From Ryuthela nishihirai (lineage: Eukaryota; Arthropoda; Arachnida; Araneae; Heptathelidae), in contig JAWZYU010000019.1 of assembly GCA_038380435.1 (NCBI GenBank), forward strand, positions 21,353,801-21,417,800: a stretch of DNA of 64,000 nucleotides, given 5' to 3'. Below the pieces are notes generated by a model. That model had not been told where the DNA came from. It did not search any database and saw only the letters and a program-made list of their open reading frames with translations. The position numbers were made by a program, and so were the translations under genes. How positions within the stretch are numbered: position 1 is the first letter of the stretch; each line of letters opens with the position of its first letter. Shown piece after piece: positions 12,098 to 22,341 of the stretch.

Positions 12098-12265
12098 TCT
12101 GAGTTATCTACAAATCACTATTGGACCTCCCATATAAATATATATCTTTTCTTCTATTTTTTTTTTTCTTCCTTCGGTTTTACAAATTATTTCCAGATTA
12201 TTTTTATTGAAATAATAGAATCTCCCAGATATACACCTGCTAGTAATTTGTTAGATAAATATAGA

Positions 12266-12801
12266 ATCTCTTTTGTTGCGATCTTATGCAACCACGGCAA
12301 TTCCCGGTTCCGCTTGTACAGCACTACCTGGTTATGAAAAGCCATGACCATCTAGAGCCGGGGGCAAGGAATACGCCCTATAGGCGCACCTCAACCCCAG
12401 CTCACATGGCAGCAGTCCTATAGAAGGAAAGCTGACCACCGGAAGAAACCTTACTTTAATCTATTCCCCGGTTTGCAAATGTGCAAGGATATATAGATCC
12501 ATGCTCGATCGGCACCCGGGGTGGAGACTCTTAGTAGGATCCGGACTTTTGAAAGGGCTCTAGCTTACTAGGAGCCAATCCCGTTCTGCCGAGCCCTTGA
12601 ACTGCTCCACTGAGCTCCTGAGAGGTGAGGTCTCAGAGGCTGTCACCGACCAACCGGCTAGGGAACCAGTTGACAGCATCGTCGACCTCGGTTGGCCTTA
12701 GCCATGTCCAACCGGGACGCCAATCCGGTCGCCACAGCCTTCAGCCGGGTTGCCGGACCCTAGGCCCCCCCACCACGACAAGGTGGTCCCCTATCGGGGG
12801 G
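12266..12801 (-). mobile_element. 540-bp GC-rich retroposon, copy 1
   Basis: The element has a 13-bp target duplication, 'agataaatataga', at 12253-12265 and 12802-12814. On the minus strand it begins 'ccccccgataggggaccacc', which forms a stem with the following 'ttgtcgtggtggggggg'. It ends near 'gttgcataagatcgcaacaaaaga'. The second copy at 41720-42259 (+) has the same two ends and interior order. No ORF with a known domain is present. A target duplication of this size and variable ends suggest target-primed retroposition. The 5' GC-rich fold could be a retrotransposon 5' structure. Confidence 0.75.
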
Positions 12802-13055
12802 AGATAAATATAGAGGAAAAATTGTGATTAACCTGATGGGATCTGAACCCACGACCTCCTGATAACATGTCGGTGTTCTGACCACTTAGCTACTGGCCAC
12901 CGAACAATCATCCTCTATTATTGGCTTTAAGCATCATACCATAGAATTGGTCATTGGAAATGTAGTTGACTACAATTGAAGACTCTGGGACAGAAGGCAC
13001 TTTTCAGTTTACTGCACACGTTTGACGCTTGGTGTGGGATGGCCTCTTATACTGG

Positions 13056-13439
13056 GTTGGGTTGGGTTGTTTTACCTCTGAGCGGCACTTTTCTGCACAC
13101 CATGGGCTAAATGGCCAGGTCACATGGACCCCGAAGGCTCAGAGAAGGTTGGGGGAGGGGACCCACTGGAACAGCTGTTGGGAGACAGATGGTAGCCTCC
13201 CGTCAAGGCCATGCAGCGTGTTCTTTAACGTGCACAGGGTATGGCTCTTCCGCACACGGAGCCACGGCTTAACGTCCCATCCGACGGACGGCGGCCTTTC
13301 CAAGCCCATTGGTGTCCCCTGCTGACCGTGGGCAGGGCTGGGAATTTTGCGGAGATAAATCTCAACGCTGACCCAGCTGGAACTCGAACCTGGGAACTAC
13401 AGATTACGAGCCTGGCGCGCTACCGAGCCACCCCCGCCC
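13056..13439 (-). mobile_element. SINE1 full-length (copy B)
   Basis: A minus-strand SINE1 with tRNA-like head at the right and tail (AACCC)n at the left, read as 'gttgggttgggttgttttacc'. A perfect 13-bp target duplication, 'cctcttatactgg', lies at 13043-13055 and 13440-13452. It inserted in the loop of the palindromic element. In the head the 'ccgactgagcc' of other copies is shortened to 'ccgagcc', a small deletion in the A-box region. Confidence 0.9.
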
Positions 13440-14201
13440 CCTCTTATACTGGAAAGTGCATTCTGGACCAATCTTCAATTACAGTCAACTGCATATCCAG
13501 TGACTAATTCTATGGATAATGCATAAAGCCACTAACAGAGGATGATTGTTCGGTGTCCAGTAGCTTAGTGGTCAGAGCATCTGACATGTTATCAGGAGAT
13601 CGTGGATTCAGATCTTACCTGGCTAATGACAATTTTTCTTCTATATTTATCTAACAGATTATTTTTAGCTAGGTCTAATGAAAACAGCTGTTGATACAAT
13701 CGATTGATTACCCCATTTTATAGCTCAAATGAGGAAGCTAAATATTTTTAATGCTTCGAAGTCTAGTTCCATAAATTTGAGGCCACTCTCTGCTGTCGGA
13801 AATTTGAGTGCTAAATGTTTTCAGTGAATGGCAATGATTACGCTATTTATGTGTGATTAACTGCACGTGAGAACTCGCGAGATGATGCCGTGTTTGCGCA
13901 GTTTGCCACGCTGGAGAAGGCCTCAATAATTCACTGATGTATGAGAATGGGAACCACGGCTTTTGGGTTTTTGATGTGTTTACTGAATCCAAGATTCCCT
14001 TCTACGGCTATTGTTTCCAGAAAAAGGTATTTTAATTTTCTAGTATACTTATTTTACTAGAGACCGATGTGTCTGCCTCTACTTGTAGCTGGAACTGTAT
14101 CCAGTAGCTGGATATAGTTCTTGTATCCAGCTTCTTGTAGCTGGAACTGTATCACATGGACAAGACCAGCAGTAGAACAAATGACTCCTTTAAACGAGAG
14201 T

Positions 14202-14935
14202 TGAGTTGTTTTACTTCTTAGCAGCACTTTTTGCACACAATGCTCTAAATGGCCATATCACAAGGACCCAGAGGGCTCAGAGAAAGTTGGGGGAGGGTAC
14301 CCGACAGCTGTTGGGTTGGGTTGTTTTACCTCTGAGCGGCACATTTTTGCACACCATGGGCTAAATGGCCAGGTCACCATGGACCCCGAAGGCTCAGAGA
14401 AGGTTGGGGGATGGGGACCCACTGGAACAGCTGTTGGGAGACAGATGGTAGCCTCCCGTCAAGGCTATGCAGCGTGTTCTTTAACGTGCACAGGGTATGG
14501 CTCTTCCGCACACGGAGCCACGGCTTAACGTCCCATCCGATGGACGGCGGCCTTTCCAAGCCCATCGGTGTCCCCTGCTGACCGTGGGCAGGGCGGGGAA
14601 TTTTGCGGAGATAAATCTCAACGCTGACCCAGCTGGGACTCGAACCTGGGAACTACAGATTACGAGCCTGGCGCGCTACCGACTGAGCCACCTACGCCCT
14701 AACAGCTGTGGGGAGACAGATGGTAGCCTTCTGTCAAGGCCATCCAGCGTGTTCTTTAAAGTGCACACGGACCATGGCTTAACGTCCCATCCGGCGGACA
14801 GCGGCCTTTCCAGGTCCATCAGTGTCCCCTACTGACCGAGAACAGGACGGGGGTGTTGCGGAGATAATTCTCAAAGCTTACCAAGACGGGATTCGAACCT
14901 GGAAACTGCAGATTGCGACTGATCCCCACGCCCCC
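14202..14935 (-). repeat. older SINE1 split by a younger SINE1
   Basis: The left piece, 14202-14313 ('gttgagttgttttacttcttagcagcac...gggggagggtaccc'), and the right piece, 14702-14935 ('acagctgtggggagacagatggtagcc...gattcgaacctggaaactgcagattgcg'), join into one diverged SINE1. Copy C is inserted between them. Confidence 0.8.
14314..14701 (-). mobile_element. SINE1 full-length (copy C), nested in SINE1
   Basis: An intact minus-strand SINE1 with tRNA-like head ('gcgcgctaccgactgagccac' reads as the A-box on the other strand). The target duplication is about 10 bp, 'acagctgt.g', at 14304-14313 and 14702-14711, with one mismatch. It lies inside an older SINE1, so two waves of activity are visible. 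Confidence 0.85.
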
Positions 14936-15347
14936 TTATAAAACGGGGGGGCGGGTATCTTCCATCAATTCCATTTACTGAACTTTCGAATATCGTTTTT
15001 TTTATTATATTTGCAGTCCATTTCCCGCTCTGATGCCGCATATTAACATGTATATATATATTAACAGGTCGCTTTGCCCAAGTTCCTGTCATAGGGGTCC
15101 TACAGCGAAAGATTCGGATTAAAGTGACCTTCCGTACTGCTTTGAGATTGCTCGTACTGTCCAATTTACGTGTACTGCTTTCCTTGAATTGTACTTCATT
15201 TTACTGCTTTCACGAGAAACAAATATTTTTATTTTTCTGTTTCTCGTTGGTAAAAATTTGTTTTCAAAAATTGTTTTCAGCCCTAAACGGAGTCAATCTA
15301 GTAGGAATTTTTGATGTAATTTTTCCCAGGCTACTTTAAAAAATTAC

Positions 15348-15629
15348 TTGAGAATGGATGAAGGAAGTTTCAAGTATTTATTTTGTTTAGTAAATGAGAA
15401 GCTGGAAAAAGGACACAAAATGCTTCAAAGAATTCCATCAAAACAGCGTCTAATTGCCACCCTGAGTTTCCTTGTTAGTTGTCGATTTTGTTTACTTTTT
15501 TCTGTAGAGATTGTTGAGCACACTTTGGGATATCTTATACCAGAAACATGTCGGATGTTGTTTTGCCCCACTACTGCAACAGAAAAGAACAAAAGAAGGG
15601 AACACAAGATGATCTTTCTCATGGAGTAA
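15348..15629 (+). pseudogene. PIF/Harbinger (HARBI1-like) transposase fragment
   Basis: The open stretch translates to a segment beginning 'YLRMDEGSFKYLFCLV', then 'IPSKQRLIATLSFLVS', then 'HTLGYLIPETCRML'. This order is typical of the N-terminal part of PIF/Harbinger DDE transposases and the domesticated HARBI1 protein. The phenylalanine/serine-rich stretch after 'SFLVS' is out of pattern, which suggests a frameshift or small deletion. The catalytic DDE part is absent. SINE1 copy D interrupts the sequence at 15630. Confidence 0.6.
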
Positions 15630-15984
15630 GTTGGGTTGTTTTACCTCTGAGCGGCATTTTTTTGCACACAGTGGGCTAAATGGTCAGACCCCGAGAGCTG
15701 AGAGAAGGTTGAGTGAGAGAACCCACTGGAACAGCTGTTGGCAGACAGATTTCAGCCTCCCGTCAAGGCCATCCAGCGTGTTCTTTAACGTGCACAAAGT
15801 ATGCTATCCTGCACACGAGGCCACGGCTTGGAAAAGTGGCCTTTCCAAGCCTATCGGTGTTCCCTGTTGACTAGAGCGTGAGTTTTGCGGTGATAAATCT
15901 CAACGCTGTCCCAGCTAGGACTCGAACCTGGGAACTTTAAATTACGAACCTGGTGCACTACAGACTGAGCCCTCCCCCCGCCCT
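15630..15984 (-). mobile_element. SINE1 (copy D), diverged
   Basis: A minus-strand SINE1 with all major blocks but many changes and a deletion of the 'cgtcccatccg' segment ('cacggcttggaaaagtggcc'). The target duplication is 'atggRgtaa'-like: 'atggagtaa' at 15621-15629 and 'atggaataa' at 15985-15993. Confidence 0.8.
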
Positions 15985-15993
15985 ATGGAATAA

Positions 15994-16768
15994 ATATTTT
16001 ACTCCTTGCATTACTCCTGTGCGATTTATCAGGAGACTAATTCGACCAAAAAGTCATCTGCCGAAATTTAATCGAACAGATTTTTATTACGATAAATCGT
16101 TTAGGATATTTTATATTGATGCAACTCTGACAGAAATATCGCGCTTTTATTTATGTCGGACACTACACTACTTTCGCTTTTCAGAAATCTGGTCACCTGA
16201 TCGAGATATACATTTAATTGTGAAATTGTATGTCAAATGTAGTATGCAAATTGTAAAATATTGTAAATCATTTTTATTATAAAATTTCTTAGATTATAAA
16301 AAGTTTAATTTTTAGGAATATAAGCATACCTCGTTAAGCGCTGCCCATACAACGATGATTCATTATAGCTGTGTTTGTCTCAGAAATATGTCTTTTTAAA
16401 TATAAAAATATATAAATCCATTAAAGTACAGTTAATATACATTTTTCTCATGGCAGGTCAGCTAGTAAAGTAAGCGCTATTTATCATACGCTCTCAGCCA
16501 ATGAGACCTAGAGCGACAATATACATACTGTACACTCTCGGCCAAAGGGCGCTAAAGCGCCACTTCAGTTTAAGTGGTGCTCGCCAATCTGTTTGTCTAC
16601 TCCACCGTGATCTCTCTTTCTGCCATTTCGTGTTCTGGGGAGCATTTTTGACCAATAAATCTGGATCTCTGTAACGAAAAGGACACAGATTTCGACTGCA
16701 GCACTGGAGTGAAAATAATTGTTGTCGATGCGATTCTCTTGCTACAAAAAGAATGCTCTGGGAGAAGC
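15994..16768. other. gene-free stretch
   Basis: No recognisable coding domain is present. An open frame at 15953-16282 starts inside SINE1 and has no motif that I know. I see nothing else here. Confidence 0.4.
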
Positions 16769-17155
16769 GGGGCGGGGGTGACTCAGTCGGTAGCGCGCCA
16801 GGCTCGTAATCTGTAGTTCCCAGGTTCGAGTCCCAGCTGGGTCAGCGTTGAGATTTATCTCCGCAAAAATTCCCCGCCCTGCCCACGGTCAGTAGGGGAC
16901 ACCGATGGGTTTGGAAAGGCCGCCGTCCGTCTGATGGGACGTTAAGCCGTGGTCCCGTGTGAGGGAGAGCCATACCCTGTGAACGTTAAAGAACACGCTG
17001 GATGACCTTGACGGGAAGCTACCATCTGTCTCCCAATAGCTGTTCCAGTAGGTCCCCTCCCCCAACCTTCTCTGAGCCTTCGGGGTCCATGTGACCTGGC
17101 CATTTAGCCCATGGTGTGCAAAAAGGGCCGCTCAGAGGTAAAACAACCCAAACAA
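16769..17155 (+). mobile_element. SINE1 full-length (copy E)
   Basis: A plus-strand SINE1 with head 'ggggtgactcagtcggtagcgcgcc', B-box 'ggttcgagtcc' and tail 'taaaacaacccaaacaa'. A perfect 11-bp target duplication, 'ctgggagaagc', lies at 16758-16768 and 17156-17166. Confidence 0.9.
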
Positions 17156-17212
17156 CTGGGAGAAGCTCTGGGAAAGGCAATCAAAATTTGTGCCTTCTTT
17201 AAGAAGAAGGCT

Positions 17213-17345
17213 GTGCCACAACTGGCCCATCTTCGGATGATGTGCCATAATCTGACCCATCTTAGAACGATTTGCTACAATCTGCAATTCTTTGGAGGAT
17301 GTGCACAAACTGACCCATCTGCAGATGATGTGCCACAACCTGGCC
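17213..17345. repeat. 29-30 bp minisatellite, about 4.5 units
   Basis: Units starting 'gtgccacaaYctggcccatct..gatgat' begin at about 17213, 17242, 17272, 17301 and 17330, so the spacing is 29-30 bp. They are diverged at many positions. With ten-residue periodicity they are open on both strands, but no protein family is recognisable. Confidence 0.75.
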
Positions 17346-18018
17346 CAACACGTCGCTGATTCATCCCACCATTAATTCCCATTTTGTCTCCCAACACTGC
17401 CATGTTCGAGGTTGTGCCATTCACTGGCGAATCTGAGACTCTGATTTCATTAAAAATTTCTTTCATTATTATTCATTTCACAATAAGGAATATATCTAAA
17501 AAAAAATCAGGTTTATCATGTTTATTATTAAGTAACCCAATTAACCAATAATATATTGATCGTAGGTAATAAAATGCGATTCGAAAACGCATTTCAACAG
17601 AGACTGTAAAAAAAACCGTACAGTGCTGATTCAGTTAGCGATCTCATTTTCATGAACTTAGACCTCAAAGAACCCATCGCATAATTTATAAGATCTATAA
17701 CTCAAAATACACCCTGGCACCAATTATAAGCTCTCAAACAGTAGTAGATCTACATCTGACCTGAAGCTACATCCGAAATTTCGTAACTTTCCTACATCTA
17801 GGACACGAAAAAACTCTAGACACCAATTTACGCATTTCTAGAACTCGTAGATCTTTATTTGACTTCTATGTGATCCATCAGCTCCAAATTTCGGATTTTT
17901 CTTCAGATCTTCGATCCAGGTTACCCCTAGATGCAAATTTCCAGAACCCAACTATTTCTGTATCATAGTTAGAATTAATGATCCCCTATCAGGCAGCAAG
18001 AGTCACAATTATCTACAG

Positions 18019-18091
18019 AGTCGTATCAGAATAATATGACCACCTAGCATGCATATACTATGGTAGGTGGTCATATTATTCAGATACGACT
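18019..18091. repeat. 28-bp-arm palindrome
   Basis: The left arm (18019-18046, 'agtcgtatcagaataatatg...') and right arm (18064-18091) are inverted copies with one mismatch over 28 bp. They are separated by 17 bp, 'gcatgcatatactatgg'. It looks like two transposon termini placed end to end, or a minimal foldback element. Confidence 0.8.
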
Positions 18092-18299
18092 GTGTATACA
18101 GTGTGGTCGAAATGTCACGCAACCCAAAGTTGAAGTTCATGTAACTTGTTTCAAGATACTTGTAACTGTTCTCCCTCCCACACAAGATGGCACATTACTG
18201 AAACCTAATGGAGATGTTGACTACAGCGTGACAGGTATACGATGTCATCAGTATAGCTTTGTTCATTGAAGAAGTGAAATATGTTTTTCCAAGGCCCAA

Positions 18300-19215
18300 C
18301 GAGTTTTTATTTTGGAGCATTATTTTTGTTGACATTCGTGTGCACATGTTGCCGAGGTGTTTCGTAAGAAATATCCAACTGCCGCAGTCCCTTAGAAGTC
18401 GACGATAGGAGATTAATGAAACATTTCCAAGAAATTGGATCTGTTACCGACAGTCTGACAGACCTCCATGTTGACTGAAGCTACATTGAATAGTGTTCTG
18501 AGAGCATTGCAACAATTTCTTAAAAAAAGACTCAGAAATCTCACAGTGTAAGAGGAATTACAATGCGGACGTGCTCAGAAAGCTACGAGACACATGCACC
18601 TGATACGGTGCTTTCGATCATATGTGCACTGAGTGCAGGAACTGAAAAACCCAGATAAAGGAAAACTCATAATCTATGGCTTTAGTCATTTGCTGAAGAA
18701 CAAGGAATAATGTAACTTGATATAGTTTTTTCCAGTGACGAAGCTTGGTTCCATCTAAGTGGCTATGTGAATTTTAAAAACAATAGAATTTAGTCCTCTG
18801 AAACCACATGTTTTTCATGAGCAGCTATTGCGCTCTCAAAAAAATTGGAGTCTAATGTGCTGTGTCTTGTCGTCGTGTAGTAGGACCCATTTTCTTTCAG
18901 ATGACAGTGAATAGTTTTGTATACCAAGACATTTTCACGGAGTTCATTGGACCCCTTGAGGTCTATAAACGCGATTGCAAGTTGCAGCAAGGTACCCACA
19001 TGTCGAATGAAACCATGAAGTTTTTGCAAGAGTTTTTCAGTGACCATGTCATTTTTAAAAGCTTATGACCCGTAAGATCACCAGACTTGTCACTTACAGA
19101 TTTTTTCTTCTGAGGGCATCTCAAAGGAATTGTGCATCAAAATAATCTTCACCCACTGGATGAACTTAAGGCGTATATTACTACAGCGATCTCAAACATC
19201 AGTCTTCAGGTACTT
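18300..19215 (+). pseudogene. mariner-type transposase, decayed
   Basis: Broken frames give a start with 'VFRKKYPTAAVP' (near 18360-18400, the paired HTH region), then 'CRRVVGPIFFQMTVN' (near 18868), 'MSNETMKFLQEFFSDHVI' (near 19000-19055), and 'RSPDLSLTDFF' followed by 'GHLKGIVHQNN' (near 19078-19145). That is the motif order of the DDE part of the same transposase group as the minus-strand copy at 36660-37690. At least four stops or frameshifts occur and terminal inverted repeats are not identifiable. Confidence 0.75.
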
Positions 19216-20270
19216 TAGAAAGTTCAGAATATAAACTTATGTTTGTAGCTGTTTAATTTTATATATATTTATCATTAACCTCGCGAAATATAATGCAACA
19301 GAAGCCTAAATAATAGTCTACGTACAAAGTGAAACTTGTTCCTAAAAACGAGACAAAACACTGTTTTTACTGCGAAAAATTCAGTCTAGAAAAGTCGACT
19401 CTCGTTACCGATTCAAAATGGCTTCAGTTCATTAAGATTCTGGAGACAGATTGCATTATAATGGCAAGAATATAATTTTAGCAAAAGAATATAAATATAT
19501 CTTGTTTAAGATGACTATTAATATTGGAAATTACTATTATTTATTTATTCTTGAGAAGAAATGATATCAATTAAAACTATATAGGTGATTTTTACTTTGG
19601 GAGAACTGTCTAATAATCTCTCTTGACGCTAAACCACTGCCACAGCATAATGTGTTATCTCTACATATATAAATAAAAAATCAAAAACCGAACCGTGTAA
19701 AACCGAGTCAATCACAGTGTTAATCGAAACTGGTATTATTTTCACCATGTAAACTAAATACCAGGTAAACCAAGGGAACAGATGAGTAAACTGTTTTGTT
19801 TCAATGAGTAAACTGTTTTGACAATTTCTAACAGAATGCTTTCTTTGAATAATAACTTTTCAAGTTCTTTAAAAGAATTTTTTATTTAAACTATTCTTTG
19901 TTAACTATAAAATCTTTTTGAAGGTTTGACTTGCAGCGTTGTTATTGTTTACAGATATATTCGAATGCAGGGGGCAGGCGTTTTGAAACTGACAGCCACT
20001 TCACGAGCTTTTTAATTAAATATCGTGGACCTTACATCAAATATAGATGCAAATTCTTTTCGAAACTCAGAACATGCAGAGAAGATATAATTGGTAGTTT
20101 GGCACAAAAAATAGGTCAGATAAATGTAATCGCTAAGCAGAAATTTATTGAAAATATACATTTATGCATTTCAAATCCTTTCTGAGATTTGACAGGCTAC
20201 AATTTTTTCCTATTGTTGGACACAGTGGCCTGCAGAGGAAATCATTTGAGTGGCCATAGGTTGCCATTCT
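19216..20270. other. gene-free stretch
   Basis: AT-rich. One open frame at 19931-20185 contains no recognisable domain and could be an exon or noise. A short direct repeat, 'atgagtaaactgttttg', occurs twice near 19780-19820. Confidence 0.4.
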
Positions 20271-20625
20271 AATGGGGGTGGCTCAGTCAGTAGTGCATCA
20301 CTTGTAATCTGCAGTTCTCAGGTTCGAATCCCACCTGGCACAGAGTTCAGATTTTTCTCTACAAAATTCCTTGTTCTTGGTCAATTGGGAACACTTGATG
20401 GACATGGAAATGTTTCCATCCGTTGGATAGAATGTTAAGCTGTGGTTCATGTATGGGAGAACCTACAACCCTGTGCACATTAAAGAACACGCTGAATGGC
20501 CTTGACGGGAGACTAAAATCTGTCTCCTAATAGTTGTCTCCGAAGCTTCTTTGAGATTTCGGTGTCCTTTTGACCTAGCCATTTACCCCATTGTGTGCAA
20601 AAAAGTATTGTTTAGAGGTAAGTAA
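20271..20625 (+). repeat. SINE1 old copy (F)
   Basis: A diverged plus-strand SINE1: 'gggggtggctcagtcagtagtgcatcacttgtaatctgcagttctcaggttcgaatccc' keeps both internal-promoter-like boxes, and the body continues to 'caaaaaagtattgtttagaggtaa'. It lies immediately 5' of the exon at 20696, so it is probably intronic. Confidence 0.8.
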
Positions 20626-20695
20626 AGTATTCCTTATCGGAAATTAGTTTTGGCGACGAACGTTATTGATGACTAGATTTTTTTTCTTTTCATAG

Positions 20696-21356
20696 ATACT
20701 ACGACTCTGACAGCAGTCAAAGACGTTCCCAACTTGGGCCGCAGAAGAAGCGGAAGATCTCCAAAGATAAAAGCAAATTTCTGCCGAAACAACTCTTTTC
20801 GCCAAAATGCAATTTTGATTTCTCTTATGAAGAAGAGTTAGCTGCAGCCCTCCAACGGAAAGGCCCGTTGTCTTCAACGCCTGGCTCAAGAAACCCATCA
20901 TTATCCTTTGCTGAATATTGTGAGATGAAGATATTACGGACACACGAAACCATCTCCCCAGTTAAAGGATATACAAGTGTATTTTATCCAAATCGCAAAG
21001 AAACCCATTATCTCTACGAATCTGACTATTGTGAAAAACTCTATATTTCCGACGATGACAACATGGATTCCACACCGTCATTATCATCCTCTGAAAACAT
21101 TTATTTTCCGGTCGAAACAAATCTATCCGGCTACTCAGATGAGGACGTTTATTTTGTCAAGCATCTCAGATTGTCCCCAGCGGTATCGGATGACGTCAGC
21201 AAGGAAGATGAGAAGCTTCAGTCGGATGAAATGGAGACCGATAGTTTAATGCGAATATCAGCACTGTCAAAAGCATCACTTGAAACTGATAGTCTGGATT
21301 TACCTCAACAATGTGCCTCTTCATTTTCAGAAGACAGTTTAGAGTTACGCTTCTAG
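20696..21356 (+). CDS. terminal coding exon of an unrecognised nuclear protein
   Basis: The frame is open from a good 3' splice acceptor ('tttttttcttttcatag' ending at 20695) to TAG at 21354-21356, about 220 codons. No ATG is needed, so this reads as a last exon; upstream exons are not identified. The start of the segment (YYDSDSSQRRSQ) is followed by a basic cluster 'QKKRKISKDKSK' that could be a nuclear localisation signal, then 'FDFSYEEELAAALQRKG'. The rest is rich in Ser, Asp and Glu ('SDDDNMDSTPSLSSSEN', 'SDEMETDSL'), looks disordered, and ends 'EDSLELRF'. I recognise no family. Codon use and lack of stops set it apart from the transposon remnants. A diverged echo of the 'SYEE' segment sits in the 3'UTR. 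Confidence 0.65.
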
Positions 21357-21705
21357 ACACTTTTAGTATTTCTCTCGAAGATTGCGATATCTATCTGTTT
21401 TAGACTTTTGAGGCAGGAGGAACTGCTTTACCGTTTCTATTCCTCTTATGAAGAAGCTTCAGCAGCAGTTAGGAGAAATGGTCTCATTATCTGAAGATAA
21501 ACAGAGAAAAATGACCTCGTTTATTTTCAACGCCTTGTATGCAAGCATTGTAATAGTTATTTTCCCACTATTGTGAAATGTTATTTTAATCAACAGCAAT
21601 TCTTTCTCCAGTCATGACTGTTTTGAAATATTGGCAGAGTGCTCTATGACCAAATTGTTGACTTCCTGTGTATTAAAAATTCCCCAGAATAAATGATTTT
21701 TTAGA
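21357..21705 (+). other. 3'UTR with polyadenylation signal
   Basis: AATAAA occurs at 21688-21693, about 330 bp after the stop, followed by a T-rich stretch and a GT-rich 'ttgtctcgtg'. Within it, 21438-21494 translates as 'YSSYEEASAAVRRNGLII', similar to 'FSYEEELAAALQRKGPL' in the exon, so part of the exon may have been duplicated. Confidence 0.5.
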
Positions 21706-21794
21706 ATGTAATTTTGTCTCGTGATTATTTCCCAAGACTTATAACTTAATACTTACATAGAATTTAAAGGACTTTGGAATCGGCTCATTAAGGG

Positions 21795-21990
21795 AATACA
21801 ATAAATAAATAAAAAAATAAATACCCCCTCAAGCAGCTGCTTGCCACAGAGGTCTGACAGGAGTCTGTCAGTTTATATGCCACAGTAGGAGATCTGAGAG
21901 GATGGCAGGACCTCAGCAGAAAAACGACACACATCCATGCCTAATCCGGGGCTCGAACCCAGGTCCCTTAGATCAGTAGTTGTCCTACCA
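21795..21990 (-). repeat. SINE2 copy
   Basis: A minus-strand SINE2. It has an (ATTT)n tail at the left ('aaataaataaaaaaataaata'), the 3' box 'ccccctcaagcagctgcttgccacagaggtctgacagg', the body, and a tRNA-like head with B-box complement 'ggggctcgaaccc'. The A-box end is lost near 21985. Confidence 0.85.
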
Positions 21991-22261
21991 AAATATTAGA
22001 GAATTTCCATGTTATGTGAATGGGAATCTAACTGCGAAGTTTCTCCGAATAAAGATTCCCATTGAACTTCTAAATATGTATTTAATAGAAAATTGTGACT
22101 GAAGATAAAGATCCTAATCAAATTTATTAAAATCTCTATTTTTCAACAATATTTGTTCAGTATTTAGAGTTCTGGAAGCTGCAATGTTTCACAACAGTAA
22201 TATGTCGTAAGAATTTATCTCAGAAATTAAACCTTTATAAATATTGTTTGAAACCATTCAT

Positions 22262-22341
22262 TTAACCCATTTCTTCCCAGTGTTGCGTACACGCAATACG
22301 AAGTGTTGCGTGTACGCAACACTTGGGAAGAAATGGGTTAA
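22262..22341. mobile_element. 80-bp piggyBac-type mini-MITE
   Basis: TTAA borders both ends (22262-22265 and 22338-22341). Inside are inverted repeats 'cccatttcttcccagtgttgcgtacacgcaa' and its complement, separated by only about 8 bp ('tacgaagt'). TTAA target duplication and terminal CCC are hallmarks of piggyBac elements. The whole unit is one near-perfect hairpin. Confidence 0.8.

Larger units (their letters stand above)
12251..13668. repeat. palindromic element with tRNA-like arms
   Basis: The right arm (about 13448-13668) is the reverse complement of the left arm (12251-12265 plus 12815-13000), after allowing for two insertions. The shared order is 'tgttagataaatataga.gaaaaattgt', a tRNA-like block ('cagtagctta.gtggtcagag' and 'ggtcgtggrttcagatc'), 'gaacaatcatcctct', and 'ccatagaattrgtcact'. 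A 536-bp retroposon interrupts the left arm and SINE1 copy B interrupts the central loop. It is either two tRNA-derived SINEs fused head-to-head or a foldback element. Confidence 0.7.
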
